Source: Bacillota bacterium (GTDB lineage: Bacteria > Bacillota > Clostridia > Christensenellales > UMGS416). From it: a stretch of DNA of 7,623 bases. The stretch covers positions 1 through 7,623 of the forward strand of contig JAEYPH010000065.1 in NCBI GenBank assembly GCA_023410875.1, written 5' to 3'. Shown here piece after piece: positions 1-5,755 of this stretch. Position 1 is the stretch's first letter. Each line of letters opens with the position of its first letter. The notes beneath the pieces were generated by a model. The model searched no databases. It was not told the origin of the DNA and saw nothing but the letters and a program-made list of their open reading frames with translations. A program made the translations under genes and the position numbers.

Positions 1-18
1 GTCCAAACCCGCTCCAGT

Positions 19-76
19 AAGGATTCCGCGCCTTCGCGGCGCGACCAAAGGTCTCCGGTCGCCCTTTGGAATCCTT
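19..76. repeat. GC-rich self-complementary element, three-way-junction fold
   Basis: The outer arms AAGGATT (19-25) and AATCCTT (70-76) are perfectly complementary. Between them lie two further hairpins: CGCGCC/GGCGCG (27-32 with 38-43, loop TTCGC) and CCAAAGG/CCTTTGG (45-51 with 63-69, 11-nt loop). Together they fold as a three-way junction. No T-run follows on either strand, so it does not look like an intrinsic terminator. The plus strand is open from position 1 to a TGA at 90-92, but the encoded peptide resembles no family I know and the base pattern is better explained by the palindromes. Such compact elements between genes are often dispersed repeats, but copy number cannot be judged from one window. 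It may continue past the left edge. The structure is seen directly; the class is inferred. Confidence 0.5.
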
Positions 77-88
77 CGGACCCTGTTT

Positions 89-114
89 GTTGAATAGTAA
101 TTCCACTATGCAAC
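89..114. other. Imperfect hairpin upstream of the flavoprotein gene
   Basis: GTTGAATAGT (89-98) pairs with ACTATGCAAC (105-114) around the loop AATTCC, giving nine pairs and one A/G mismatch. No T-tract follows on either strand. It lies about 50 bp upstream of the flavoprotein promoter and could be an operator, a remnant of the preceding element, or meaningless. No function can be assigned. Confidence 0.3.
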
Positions 115-162
115 TAACGTGCCAACCTCTACGAATAGGCATCGCATTACAGGTACAGAATG

Positions 163-191
163 TTGAAACATCCCCTTTACCGTGCTATGCT
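163..191 (+). promoter_or_regulatory. Sigma-70-type promoter of the flavoprotein gene
   Basis: A -35 box TTGAAA (163-168) and a -10 box TATGCT (186-191) are separated by exactly 17 bp. Transcription would begin near 198, giving a leader of about 25 nt before the GTG at 223. The ATG at 160 lies upstream of this promoter, so it cannot be the start if the promoter is used. Confidence 0.65.
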
Positions 192-222
192 CAAAAGAAA
201 AAGCTATGGCGGTGAGAATGGC

Positions 223-849
223 GTGAAGGTATTGATGATCAATGGCAGCCCCAGGGACACGGGCTGCACCTATACAGCGCTGCGCGAGGTCGCAGGCGAG
301 CTGGAGAAGGCCGGCATCGAAGTGGAGATTCTGCACCTGGGCACGCGGCCCATCCGGGGCTGCACGGCCTGCGGCCACTGCTGGAGCAGCGGCACGGGCA
401 TGTGTTTCTTCGATGACGGGCAGGTCAATGTCGCATTGGAAAAGGCCAAGACCGCTGACGGCTTCGTGTTCGGCTCTCCGGTGCATTACGCCGGGGCCAG
501 CGGCGCCATCACGAGCTTTCTGGACCGGTTCTTCTATGCCGGCGAGGGCTTCGAGCGCAAGCCCGGCGCGGCGGTCGTCAGCTGCCGCAGGGGCGGCTCC
601 ACAGCGGCCTTCGAGCAGCTGAACAAGTATTTCACGATCTCCGGCATGCCCGTGGTTTCCTCGCAATACTGGAACATGGTGCACGGCAACACGCCGGACG
701 AGGTGCGCCAAGACCTGGAGGGCATGCAGACCATGCGCACGCTGGGCCGCAACATGGCCTGGCTGCTGAAATGCATTGAGGCCGGAAAAAACTCTGGGGT
801 GCCGCTGCCAGAAGCGGAACCTCGTATAGCAACCAATTTTATCCGATGA
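223..849 (+). CDS. Flavodoxin-fold NAD(P)H-dependent FMN oxidoreductase, iron-sulfur-flavoprotein-like
   Basis: A 208-residue protein of the NADPH-dependent FMN reductase/flavodoxin-fold superfamily. Such cytoplasmic proteins bind FMN and pass electrons between NAD(P)H or ferredoxin and an acceptor. The N-terminal strand and phosphate loop are visible as VLMINGSPRDTGCT (residues 3-16). GSPVHYAGASGAITSFLDRFFY is the typical flavin-side segment. The motif CTACGHCWSSGTGMC has spacing C-x2-C-x2-C-x7-C, which fits the compact cysteine motif of archaeal and clostridial iron-sulfur flavoproteins that carry a [4Fe-4S] cluster. I chose the GTG at 223 because GGTGAG (211-216) sits 6 nt upstream and a promoter overlaps the alternative ATG at 160; an ATG further in would cut the phosphate loop. 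The gene is monocistronic, ending at a bidirectional terminator. The family is secure; cluster binding and the physiological substrate are inferred. Confidence 0.88.
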   Translation: MKVLMINGSPRDTGCTYTALREVAGELEKAGIEVEILHLGTRPIRGCTACGHCWSSGTGMCFFDDGQVNVALEKAKTADGFVFGSPVHYAGASGAITSFLDRFFYAGEGFERKPGAAVVSCRRGGSTAAFEQLNKYFTISGMPVVSSQYWNMVHGNTPDEVRQDLEGMQTMRTLGRNMAWLLKCIEAGKNSGVPLPEAEPRIATNFIR

Positions 850-860
850 TTTCAATAAAA

Positions 861-887
861 AGAGGCGTCCAAAAGGGCGCCTTTCTT
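861..887. terminator. Bidirectional intrinsic terminator between convergent genes
   Basis: AGGCGTCC (863-870) pairs with GGGCGCCT (875-882), with one G-U pair and an AAAA loop. The plus strand continues TTCTT, serving the flavoprotein gene that stops 13 nt upstream. The minus strand continues CTTTTTATT, a better T-tract, serving the DUF3784-type gene whose stop is 8 nt from the stem. One hairpin therefore ends both convergent transcripts. Confidence 0.8.
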
Positions 888-890
888 GTA

Positions 891-1637
891 CTATTTACCG
901 CCAAGCAATGCGTACAAATCCCGCGTCTGCTGCTCGGTCTCGCCGCTGAGCAGATACACCGTCTTGCCTCGCAGAAAGCGCACGAGCAACGGCGCGTCGG
1001 TACGGGCGTAGATCCTGGCGCTGCCGCCTCCTTTGAGCGTAAAGGAACCTTTGAGGTGGCTGCCCGAGTCCGCACCATTGGTGCGCGCGGCAATGGGCGG
1101 CAGGGCATCGATTAGCTGCAGCTCGGAAACATCTCCCAAGGCCACTTCAGTTCCAAAGGAGCACTGGATGCGCAGTGTACCACCCTCCACGGTGTAGATG
1201 ACCGGTAGGTTGCTCTCGGATATAATCCACGCCATGAAGCCTGCCACAGCCAGCAGCAGCGCCGTCACGCCTCCCACGATCCATCTTGTTTTGCGCGTCC
1301 AGCGGCCGTTGGCATCCAGCGCGTTGGCGTCGTAACGCTGGCTGCGCGCCAGCATCAGCACGACCCAGGCCATCAGCAGCACGAAGCACGCACCCGCCGC
1401 CTCATACCACCGCAGCGCCAAGGCGACGCCCGCCGCCAGCGGTATGACCGCGCCGCCCATCATCCACCGGCCGATCATGCGGCCGAGGCCCTCTACGTCC
1501 ACGCGCCTTTTCTGCTCCGCGGACATCGTGTTGTAGCCGGAAATCAGCCAATGGGCCTTTCGGCACCCGATGGCCCAGCCAACGCCCGCGAACAGCAGCG
1601 CCACCAGCACTGCAAGAGCCATTATTACCCAAGTCAT
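891..1637 (-). CDS. DUF3784-type four-helix membrane protein with PH-like C-terminal domain
   Basis: A 248-residue protein. Residues 1-24 form a hydrophobic helix, followed by LISGYNTMSAEQKRR (31-45), the hallmark of DUF3784 proteins of Bacillota. Three more hydrophobic segments lie at about 58-76, 80-97 and 119-139. The C-terminal part (about 144-248) is beta-rich, with YTVEGGTLRI, a conserved-looking ARTNGADSGSHLKGSFTL segment and a final helix ETEQQTRDLYALL; this resembles bacterial PH-like domains attached to membrane anchors. The ATG at 1637 is preceded by GAGGG (1645-1649) at 7 nt spacing. In-frame codons further upstream read into the preceding lipoprotein gene and are not credible. 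The gene starts 19 nt after the lipoprotein gene and must share its transcript, as no promoter fits in the gap. Molecular function is unknown. The partnership with the lipoprotein suggests an envelope role, by inference. Confidence 0.85.
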   Translation of the reverse strand: MTWVIMALAVLVALLFAGVGWAIGCRKAHWLISGYNTMSAEQKRRVDVEGLGRMIGRWMMGGAVIPLAAGVALALRWYEAAGACFVLLMAWVVLMLARSQRYDANALDANGRWTRKTRWIVGGVTALLLAVAGFMAWIISESNLPVIYTVEGGTLRIQCSFGTEVALGDVSELQLIDALPPIAARTNGADSGSHLKGSFTLKGGGSARIYARTDAPLLVRFLRGKTVYLLSGETEQQTRDLYALLGGK

Positions 1638-1656
1638 ATCATTGCCCTCATCCTTA

Positions 1657-3729
1657 TTAAGGCTGCGTCTTGCCGCTCCCCCAGGCCGGCGTGCCATCCT
1701 CGGCCGGGCCGGTGTCACTGACGACCTTGTAACCGTTCTTCTTTCCCCACTCCACGGCCTGATCATACAGCGTCTTGTTGCCGCTGTTGAGGTAGCTATT
1801 GGCCATGTCCAGCGTGCCATAAGCGTTCAGGATCAGGCCCAGCAGCGGTTCGCTGCCCGCCATACCCTCGGCGATCAGCATAGCTGAGTCCTGGGCAAAG
1901 GGCTTGAGCAGCTCGGCGCTCAGGCCGGCCAGAGCCGCTTTGCCCGGGTCGCCCATGCCCAGCAGCAGCCCCACGAGCTCCATGCGCTGTTGCTGGTTGC
2001 CCAGGGGCGTCGCCGTAACCATGGCCGCTGCGGCCTGGGCGTTCTTCAGGCCAGCCAGGCTGCGCAGCAGCTCCAGCCGCAGGCCTTCGGGGGCCGCAGC
2101 CAGCAGCGCCTGTATGGCGAGTATGTGTTTGCCGTCGGCGGCTTGCAGCAGAAGTTTGGCCGCGCTCAGCCGCCGCTCCTGAGCCAGGCCGTCCTGGCGG
2201 GCCAGCGCCAGCAGCGCGGCGTCGCCCTCGTCGCTGCCCAGCGCCGCCAGGGCGGTCAGCGCCGCTTGGGCGGTGTCCTCATCCTTGGCGGCCATGGCTA
2301 TGAGCGTGTCCACCGCCTTGGCGCCGGGCATCGTCTCAAAGGCTTTGAGCGCCGCGGCACGGCGGCTGGCCTCGGTGGATATCAGCATGGGTTCCAGCAC
2401 GATACGGGCGTCGTTGCCGAAGTTCCCGGCCAGCAGCTGCGCGCACAGCGTCAGCCGCTCGGCGTCCTGCGTGGTTCCGATTGCTTGCTCCAGCAGGCTG
2501 AAAGCGCCGGTGCGGTCGCCGGCCTGCACAAGCGCGTCCACCAGTGCGCCTGGCCCGTTGGGGCTGGCGCTGCGCAGCGCCAACGCCAGCCGCGCGGCCT
2601 GCCCCTCGGGGCCAAAGGCACACAGCAGCTGCGCAAAATAACGCAGTCTGGCGTCGTCGGTGTCGCCGTTTTCCTGCGCTGCCAGATAATCCGCCGCCGG
2701 CTGCCCCAGCGCGCACAGCACGCCTTCCGGCGTCGTGAGGTCACGGGCGCGCGCCGCAGCGCTGCCTTGCATGCCCGCGGCGGTCACGGCGCGGTACAGT
2801 GAATGATAAGCGTCCTCGCCCACGGTCTTAAGAGCCGCGAGCACGGCAGTTCGATAACCTTCAGTGCGGGCGTAGCCGGCCTCGGCGATCAGCATCTCCA
2901 CCCAGGCAGCCGCCTCGTCCGTGCGCAACGCCGCCAGCACATCCACCATGAGCTCCTCGGGCATAACGCTGTCCACGCGCATGGCCATCAGCGTTTTCAG
3001 GGCTTCTTCATGGTCCAGCGCGAGCAAGCGGCCTACGGCCTGTCGGCGGATCTCCAGCGGCGCCTCCGCGGTGGCGGTGATGCGCTGCCACGCTTCAGAA
3101 GCCCGGCGAGAGCCCGGCTCCTCCAACAAGCCGGCGATATCCGACAGGAGCACATACTGGTCGGCCCGATGCAGTTCGTCCTGCCATGGCGTCAGCAAGT
3201 CGCGCCCGGCGAGCATGGCCTGCAGCGCTGCGGTCTTGGTTTGGGCGTCGGACGCGGCCACGAAGATCGCCTGCAACGCCCGGGCTCCGGCCTCGCCGGG
3301 CAGCGTCAGAAGCACTTCGGCAGTGTCCAGCGCCTGGGCGGCCTGCCCTTGTGCCGCCAGCTCCTGCATCCATGGGTGTATCCCAGCGCTGTCCAACGTC
3401 AACAGCCCATCCAAAGAAGCTTGGCGGGCCTCCCGAGGCGCTTCGGCGTCCAACGCCATGCGCCTCAATGCCTGCAGCGCGCGCTGGCCGCCGATGCGTT
3501 CCAACGCCTGCGCCATGCCGGTGTACTTGGCGTAGTCGCGCTTGTCCACGAGCTTTTCCAGATGGGGCAGCGCGGAATCGCCGGCGTTGGCCAGCATCTC
3601 CACAGCCTGGGCGCGTCGGGCTTCATCCTCGCTGCCCAAGGCCTGCAGGCTGGACGCCACGCAGCCACTCAGCAGCAGCGCCAGCAAAGCCACCGCCGCC
3701 ACGGCCAGCCGTTTGCACCCAACGCCCAT
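1657..3729 (-). CDS. HEAT-repeat-like lipoprotein, function unknown
   Basis: A 690-residue predicted lipoprotein. The start MGVGCKRLAVAA, a hydrophobic core and the lipobox LLSGC form a type II signal peptide, with lipidated Cys23 and a mature protein anchored outside the cytoplasmic membrane. The rest is rich in Ala, Leu, Glu and Asp in helical-hairpin units of about 30-40 residues, for example ARRAQAVEMLANAGDSALPHL and RALQALRRMALDAEAPREAR, consistent with a HEAT/PBS-lyase-type solenoid of many repeats. The last 45 residues, from about NSYLNSGNKTLYDQAVEWG, depart from the repeat pattern and may form a small cap. Solenoids of this kind bind proteins; no catalytic motif is seen. I chose the ATG at 3729 over that at 3750 because AAGGAG (3739-3744) precedes it by 9 nt, the longer form would put charged residues before the signal peptide, and the 3750 site has no ribosome binding site. 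It is the first gene of a two-gene operon with the DUF3784-type gene. Confidence 0.8.
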   Translation of the reverse strand: MGVGCKRLAVAAVALLALLLSGCVASSLQALGSEDEARRAQAVEMLANAGDSALPHLEKLVDKRDYAKYTGMAQALERIGGQRALQALRRMALDAEAPREARQASLDGLLTLDSAGIHPWMQELAAQGQAAQALDTAEVLLTLPGEAGARALQAIFVAASDAQTKTAALQAMLAGRDLLTPWQDELHRADQYVLLSDIAGLLEEPGSRRASEAWQRITATAEAPLEIRRQAVGRLLALDHEEALKTLMAMRVDSVMPEELMVDVLAALRTDEAAAWVEMLIAEAGYARTEGYRTAVLAALKTVGEDAYHSLYRAVTAAGMQGSAAARARDLTTPEGVLCALGQPAADYLAAQENGDTDDARLRYFAQLLCAFGPEGQAARLALALRSASPNGPGALVDALVQAGDRTGAFSLLEQAIGTTQDAERLTLCAQLLAGNFGNDARIVLEPMLISTEASRRAAALKAFETMPGAKAVDTLIAMAAKDEDTAQAALTALAALGSDEGDAALLALARQDGLAQERRLSAAKLLLQAADGKHILAIQALLAAAPEGLRLELLRSLAGLKNAQAAAAMVTATPLGNQQQRMELVGLLLGMGDPGKAALAGLSAELLKPFAQDSAMLIAEGMAGSEPLLGLILNAYGTLDMANSYLNSGNKTLYDQAVEWGKKNGYKVVSDTGPAEDGTPAWGSGKTQP

Positions 3730-3738
3730 GCGCTCGCT

Positions 3739-3744
3739 CTCCTT
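3739..3744 (-). promoter_or_regulatory. Ribosome binding site deciding the lipoprotein start
   Basis: AAGGAG on the minus strand, 9 nt before the ATG at 3729. It lies downstream of the alternative ATG at 3750, which has only an A-rich sequence ahead of it. This favours the shorter protein with a conventional signal peptide. Confidence 0.6.
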
Positions 3745-3767
3745 CGACATTTTTCTTTGATATCGCC

Positions 3768-3795
3768 ATTATAGCGCACCGGCTTCATTTATGAA
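3768..3795 (-). promoter_or_regulatory. Promoter of the lipoprotein/DUF3784 operon
   Basis: A perfect -10 box TATAAT on the minus strand (3773-3768) has a four-of-six -35 match, TTCATA (3795-3790), at 16 bp spacing. Transcription would start near 3761, only about 11 nt before the ATG at 3750 but about 31 nt before the ATG at 3729. This independently supports the downstream start. Confidence 0.6.
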
Positions 3796-3844
3796 AGGAT
3801 TGTGAACAACCTTGAAACAGGCTGTAAAACATGCCGCCACGCCG

Positions 3845-3875
3845 TTGACAAAAGCATATGGAAGCTCTTTACTAT
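3845..3875 (+). promoter_or_regulatory. Probable promoter of the double-[4Fe-4S] protein gene
   Basis: A consensus -35 box TTGACA lies at 3845-3850. Possible -10 boxes are TTTACT (3868-3873, 17 bp spacing) or TACTAT (3870-3875, 19 bp spacing); neither is perfect. A second TTGACA at 3879-3884 has no -10 at a suitable distance. It is divergent from the lipoprotein promoter, with about 50 bp between the two. Confidence 0.5.
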
Positions 3876-3915
3876 ACATTGACAGTCATCACCCAACCAC
3901 TCAGGAGCATGACCG

Positions 3916-4743
3916 ATGAAACAGGGACAGGCCCGACGCAACCCCTTCGCCAAGCTGCGCTACGATGCGTGGCGGCTGGCGCTCAGGGTTATAGCGCCCA
4001 TCCGGCCGGTGTTCCGGCTGGGCCTGCGGGTGCTCATGCGGCGTCCGGAGCATGTGCGCGGCCATGTGCTGCCGGTAAACGTGCGTCTGGAGCCCACCCA
4101 GCAGGCCTTGAGCCTCGACGTGCTCTCCCACCTCATAGGCCGCGCCACAGTGCTTGCCGCCATGGAGGAATGCCTGTGCCGGCGCGTGGGCGGCTGCGCT
4201 GATTACCCGGTGGACCTGGGCTGCCTGGTGATGGGCGACGCCGTGGAGCGGCTGCACCCCGGCCTGGGGCAGCGCATCGACGCGCAACAGGCGCTGGAGC
4301 TGGTGGACCGCGCCCTAGCCTGCGGCCTGCAGCCGCTGGTCATGCATGCGATGCCCGACGAACTGCTGTGGAGCCTGGATTTAGAGGGCATGGTCACGGT
4401 ATGTTTCTGCTGCCCGTGTTGCTGCTTCGTGCAGCAGGCCATGGGCCCACCTTGCCACCCGGTGGTGTCCCGCGGTGTCACGGCGCTGCCCGGTGTGGCC
4501 GCGCTCGTAGATGCCCAGCGGTGCATGGGCTGCGGCCATTGTGAGGGGGTATGCTTCCTCGGGGCAATCGCCGTGGGTGGTGGCGTGGCAACCATTGATG
4601 CGCAAAGATGTGTGGCCTGCGGCCGGTGCGCTGCCGTGTGCTCCGCGCGCGCCGTCAGTGTGACCGCCCCCGAGCCCTATGACGCGCAGCCGGTGCTGGA
4701 GGTCTACCGCCGGCGCACCGGCGGGCGCGTGTTCCCCGGTTGA
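3916..4743 (+). CDS. Cysteine-rich protein with two C-terminal [4Fe-4S] ferredoxin motifs
   Basis: A 275-residue, probably cytoplasmic iron-sulfur protein. The C-terminal 75 residues hold two ferredoxin motifs of the form C-x2-C-x2-C-x3-C: Cys203/206/209/213 and Cys232/235/238/242. Each should bind one [4Fe-4S] cluster. The first 190 residues carry another 12 cysteines in patterns I recognise from uncharacterised ferredoxin-type proteins of anaerobes: EECLCRR...C..YPVDLGC (Cys86, 88, 94, 103) and VCFCCPCCC (Cys163-170), which corresponds to the ICNCC-x-CC type block of relatives. They may bind a further cluster or metal. The N-terminus (about 1-48) is basic with hydrophobic stretches and could touch the membrane. 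CAGGAG (3902-3907) lies 8 nt before the ATG. It appears monocistronic, since repeats and a new promoter follow. Electron transfer is likely, but partners and reaction are unknown. Confidence 0.85.
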   Translation: MKQGQARRNPFAKLRYDAWRLALRVIAPIRPVFRLGLRVLMRRPEHVRGHVLPVNVRLEPTQQALSLDVLSHLIGRATVLAAMEECLCRRVGGCADYPVDLGCLVMGDAVERLHPGLGQRIDAQQALELVDRALACGLQPLVMHAMPDELLWSLDLEGMVTVCFCCPCCCFVQQAMGPPCHPVVSRGVTALPGVAALVDAQRCMGCGHCEGVCFLGAIAVGGGVATIDAQRCVACGRCAAVCSARAVSVTAPEPYDAQPVLEVYRRRTGGRVFPG

Positions 4744-4757
4744 TCTATGATTCTCAT

Positions 4758-4777
4758 GCAAGCGCATTTCCTGCGAG
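4758..4777. repeat. 20-bp direct repeat, copy 1
   Basis: This 20-bp sequence, beginning GCAAGCGCATTT and ending CCTGCGAG, recurs exactly at 4813-4832, with a 55-bp offset. Similarity continues imperfectly for about 14 bp beyond each copy. Inside each copy CGCA and TGCG form a small inverted repeat around TTTCC. It lies just after the ferredoxin-like gene and far upstream (about -110 to -90) of the next promoter. Confidence 0.75.
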
Positions 4778-4783
4778 TGATGC

Positions 4784-4802
4784 TCGTTACCTTCGGTAAC
4801 GA
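4784..4802. other. Perfect hairpin between the two direct repeats
   Basis: TCGTTACC (4784-4791) and GGTAACGA (4795-4802) form a perfect 8-bp inverted repeat with a TTC loop. There is no T-tract on either strand, so it is not a standard terminator. It could protect the 3' end of the ferredoxin-like transcript or, as DNA, serve as an operator for the following promoter. Confidence 0.55.
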
Positions 4803-4812
4803 CCGGAAATCC

Positions 4813-4832
4813 GCAAGCGCATTTCCTGCGAG
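4813..4832. repeat. 20-bp direct repeat, copy 2, abutting the -35 box
   Basis: This is the second exact copy of the repeat at 4758. It ends 2 bp before the -35 box at 4835, the usual place for a class of activator sites, and the imperfect extension of the repeat runs across the -35 box itself. GGAAAT (4805-4810) can also pair with the ATTTCC inside this copy (4821-4826) or inside copy 1 (4766-4771). Confidence 0.75.
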
Positions 4833-4834
4833 CA

Positions 4835-4863
4835 TTGCCCGCAACCGTCGCTTAGAGTATAAT
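4835..4863 (+). promoter_or_regulatory. Promoter of the membrane protein/USP/lipoate ligase/HIT operon
   Basis: The -35 box TTGCCC (4835-4840) and a perfect -10 box TATAAT (4858-4863) are exactly 17 bp apart. Transcription would begin near 4870, about 17 nt before the first start codon. The -35 departs from consensus at two positions, which together with the adjacent repeat suggests that a regulator may assist or block it. Confidence 0.7.
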
Positions 4864-4886
4864 ATTTGGTGTTTGGAGTGAACGGA

Positions 4887-5360
4887 ATGTATCTGCAATC
4901 GGATTTCCAAAAGGCCAAAACCGCGCTCACGCGCTTTGTCGCGATCTATGCCACGCTGTGTGTGCTTGCTCTGGCGGGCGTGGTGACCTTTCTGATCCTG
5001 CGGTTGGCCATGCCGCTGTATGTGCTGGCTGGGGTGTTCACTGTGGTGACCATCTTCCTTTGGGGCATCTTTGGCGGCAGGCTTCGCGCCTACTGGCGCT
5101 TCCTGCGCGAGATGAGCGTGGGCCGCGAGAGCGAGGCCCAGGGCGTGCTGGCCAGCATGGACGACCACAACTCCTACAAGGACGGTGTGGAATTTCTCGG
5201 CTTGCGCCTGTTCGTGGGCGACGAGACCGACAAGCAGGGCGGGCGGCTGCTGTATGTAGACAGCTCCCGCCTTCCTTTGCCCGTGCAGATTGGCCAAACC
5301 GTGCGTGTGAAGCTCTACGGCAACTACCTCAAGGACATCCAACCGCTGGAGGACAAGTAG
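4887..5360 (+). CDS. Small two-helix membrane protein, function unknown
   Basis: A 157-residue protein that I do not recognise. After a short polar N-terminus, residues 16-39 and 43-62 form two hydrophobic helices joined by a tight turn. Next come a basic stretch (RLRAYWRFLREM, 65-76) suggesting that the following part is cytoplasmic, and a soluble domain of about 80 residues. That domain appears beta-rich (GVEFLGLRLFVGD, GGRLLYVDS, GQTVRVKLYGNYLKDI) and could be a small barrel, but no catalytic motif is visible. The ATG at 4887 has GGAGTG (4875-4880) 6 nt ahead; the in-frame TTG at 4866 would sit at or upstream of the predicted transcription start. It is the first gene of the lipoate ligase operon, and its stop codon directly abuts the start of the USP gene. 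Confidence 0.8.
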   Translation: MYLQSDFQKAKTALTRFVAIYATLCVLALAGVVTFLILRLAMPLYVLAGVFTVVTIFLWGIFGGRLRAYWRFLREMSVGRESEAQGVLASMDDHNSYKDGVEFLGLRLFVGDETDKQGGRLLYVDSSRLPLPVQIGQTVRVKLYGNYLKDIQPLEDK

Positions 5361-5753
5361 ATGGCGTTATCCCGCTGCGTCCTCGTGTGTGTGACGCGGC
5401 AGATCTCCTGTGAACGCCTGATCCTCAGAGGCGCTGAACTGGCCAAGGAGTACGGGCAGAAGCTTAACATCGTACATGTGGCGGCCACCGGCGCCAGCCT
5501 GTTGGGCAACCCCAGCGAGGGCGAGGCGTTGGATTTTCTCTTCACCTGCGCCAAAAACCAAGGCGCCGACCTGAACGTATTGCGCAGCGACAACATAGTG
5601 GATACGTTGGTGCGCATCGCCCGGGAGAGCGGCGCGACAACGATGGTGCTGGGCGAATCCCGGCACAACATCAAGGAAGACGACAGCATCATCTGGCAGC
5701 TGCGCGCGCTGCTGCCCAACACCGACATACGCGTTGTATCCTCATTGGAGTGA
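5361..5753 (+). CDS. KdpD-like universal stress protein (USP) domain protein
   Basis: A 130-residue single-domain protein of the universal stress protein/adenine-nucleotide alpha-hydrolase-like fold. The start RCVLVCVTRQISCERLILRGAELA closely follows the USP domain of KdpD sensor kinases. LNIVHVAA (35-42), the helix GEALDFLFTCAKNQGA (54-69), LRSDNIVDTLVRIARESGA (74-92) and TTMVLGES (93-100) complete the alternating beta/alpha pattern. The usual ATP-binding signature G-x2-G-x9-G-[ST] is absent after LGES, so ATP binding is doubtful, as in the KdpD-type branch. The ATG follows the upstream stop with no gap; GGAGG (5348-5352) lies within the upstream gene at 8 nt spacing. Its stop overlaps the ribosome binding region of the lipoate ligase gene, so the genes are probably translationally coupled. 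It may act as a regulatory partner of the neighbouring membrane protein, by inference only. Confidence 0.8.
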   Translation: MALSRCVLVCVTRQISCERLILRGAELAKEYGQKLNIVHVAATGASLLGNPSEGEALDFLFTCAKNQGADLNVLRSDNIVDTLVRIARESGATTMVLGESRHNIKEDDSIIWQLRALLPNTDIRVVSSLE

Positions 5754-5755
5754 AC

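Noticed and set aside
1..92. Open plus-strand frame from the left edge to a TGA at 90-92, as the 3' end of a gene
   Set aside because: It coincides with the palindromic element, encodes a low-complexity Ser/Arg/Pro-rich peptide and resembles no family; the palindromes explain the base pattern better.
1990..3774. Long plus-strand open frames opposite the HEAT-like lipoprotein gene
   Set aside because: These arise from the GC-rich codons of the minus-strand gene. They are rich in Arg, Gln and Gly, and lack domains, ribosome binding sites and plausible promoters.
4784..4802. Hairpin after the iron-sulfur protein gene as an intrinsic terminator
   Set aside because: No T-run follows on either strand, so it is listed as a hairpin of unknown role.
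4758..4832. CRISPR array
   Set aside because: There are only two repeat copies, the spacing is 35 bp with an internal palindrome, and no cas genes are nearby.
4744..4886. Riboswitch in the leader of the lipoate operon
   Set aside because: The predicted transcription start near 4870 leaves a leader of only about 17 nt, so the structures upstream are not part of this transcript.
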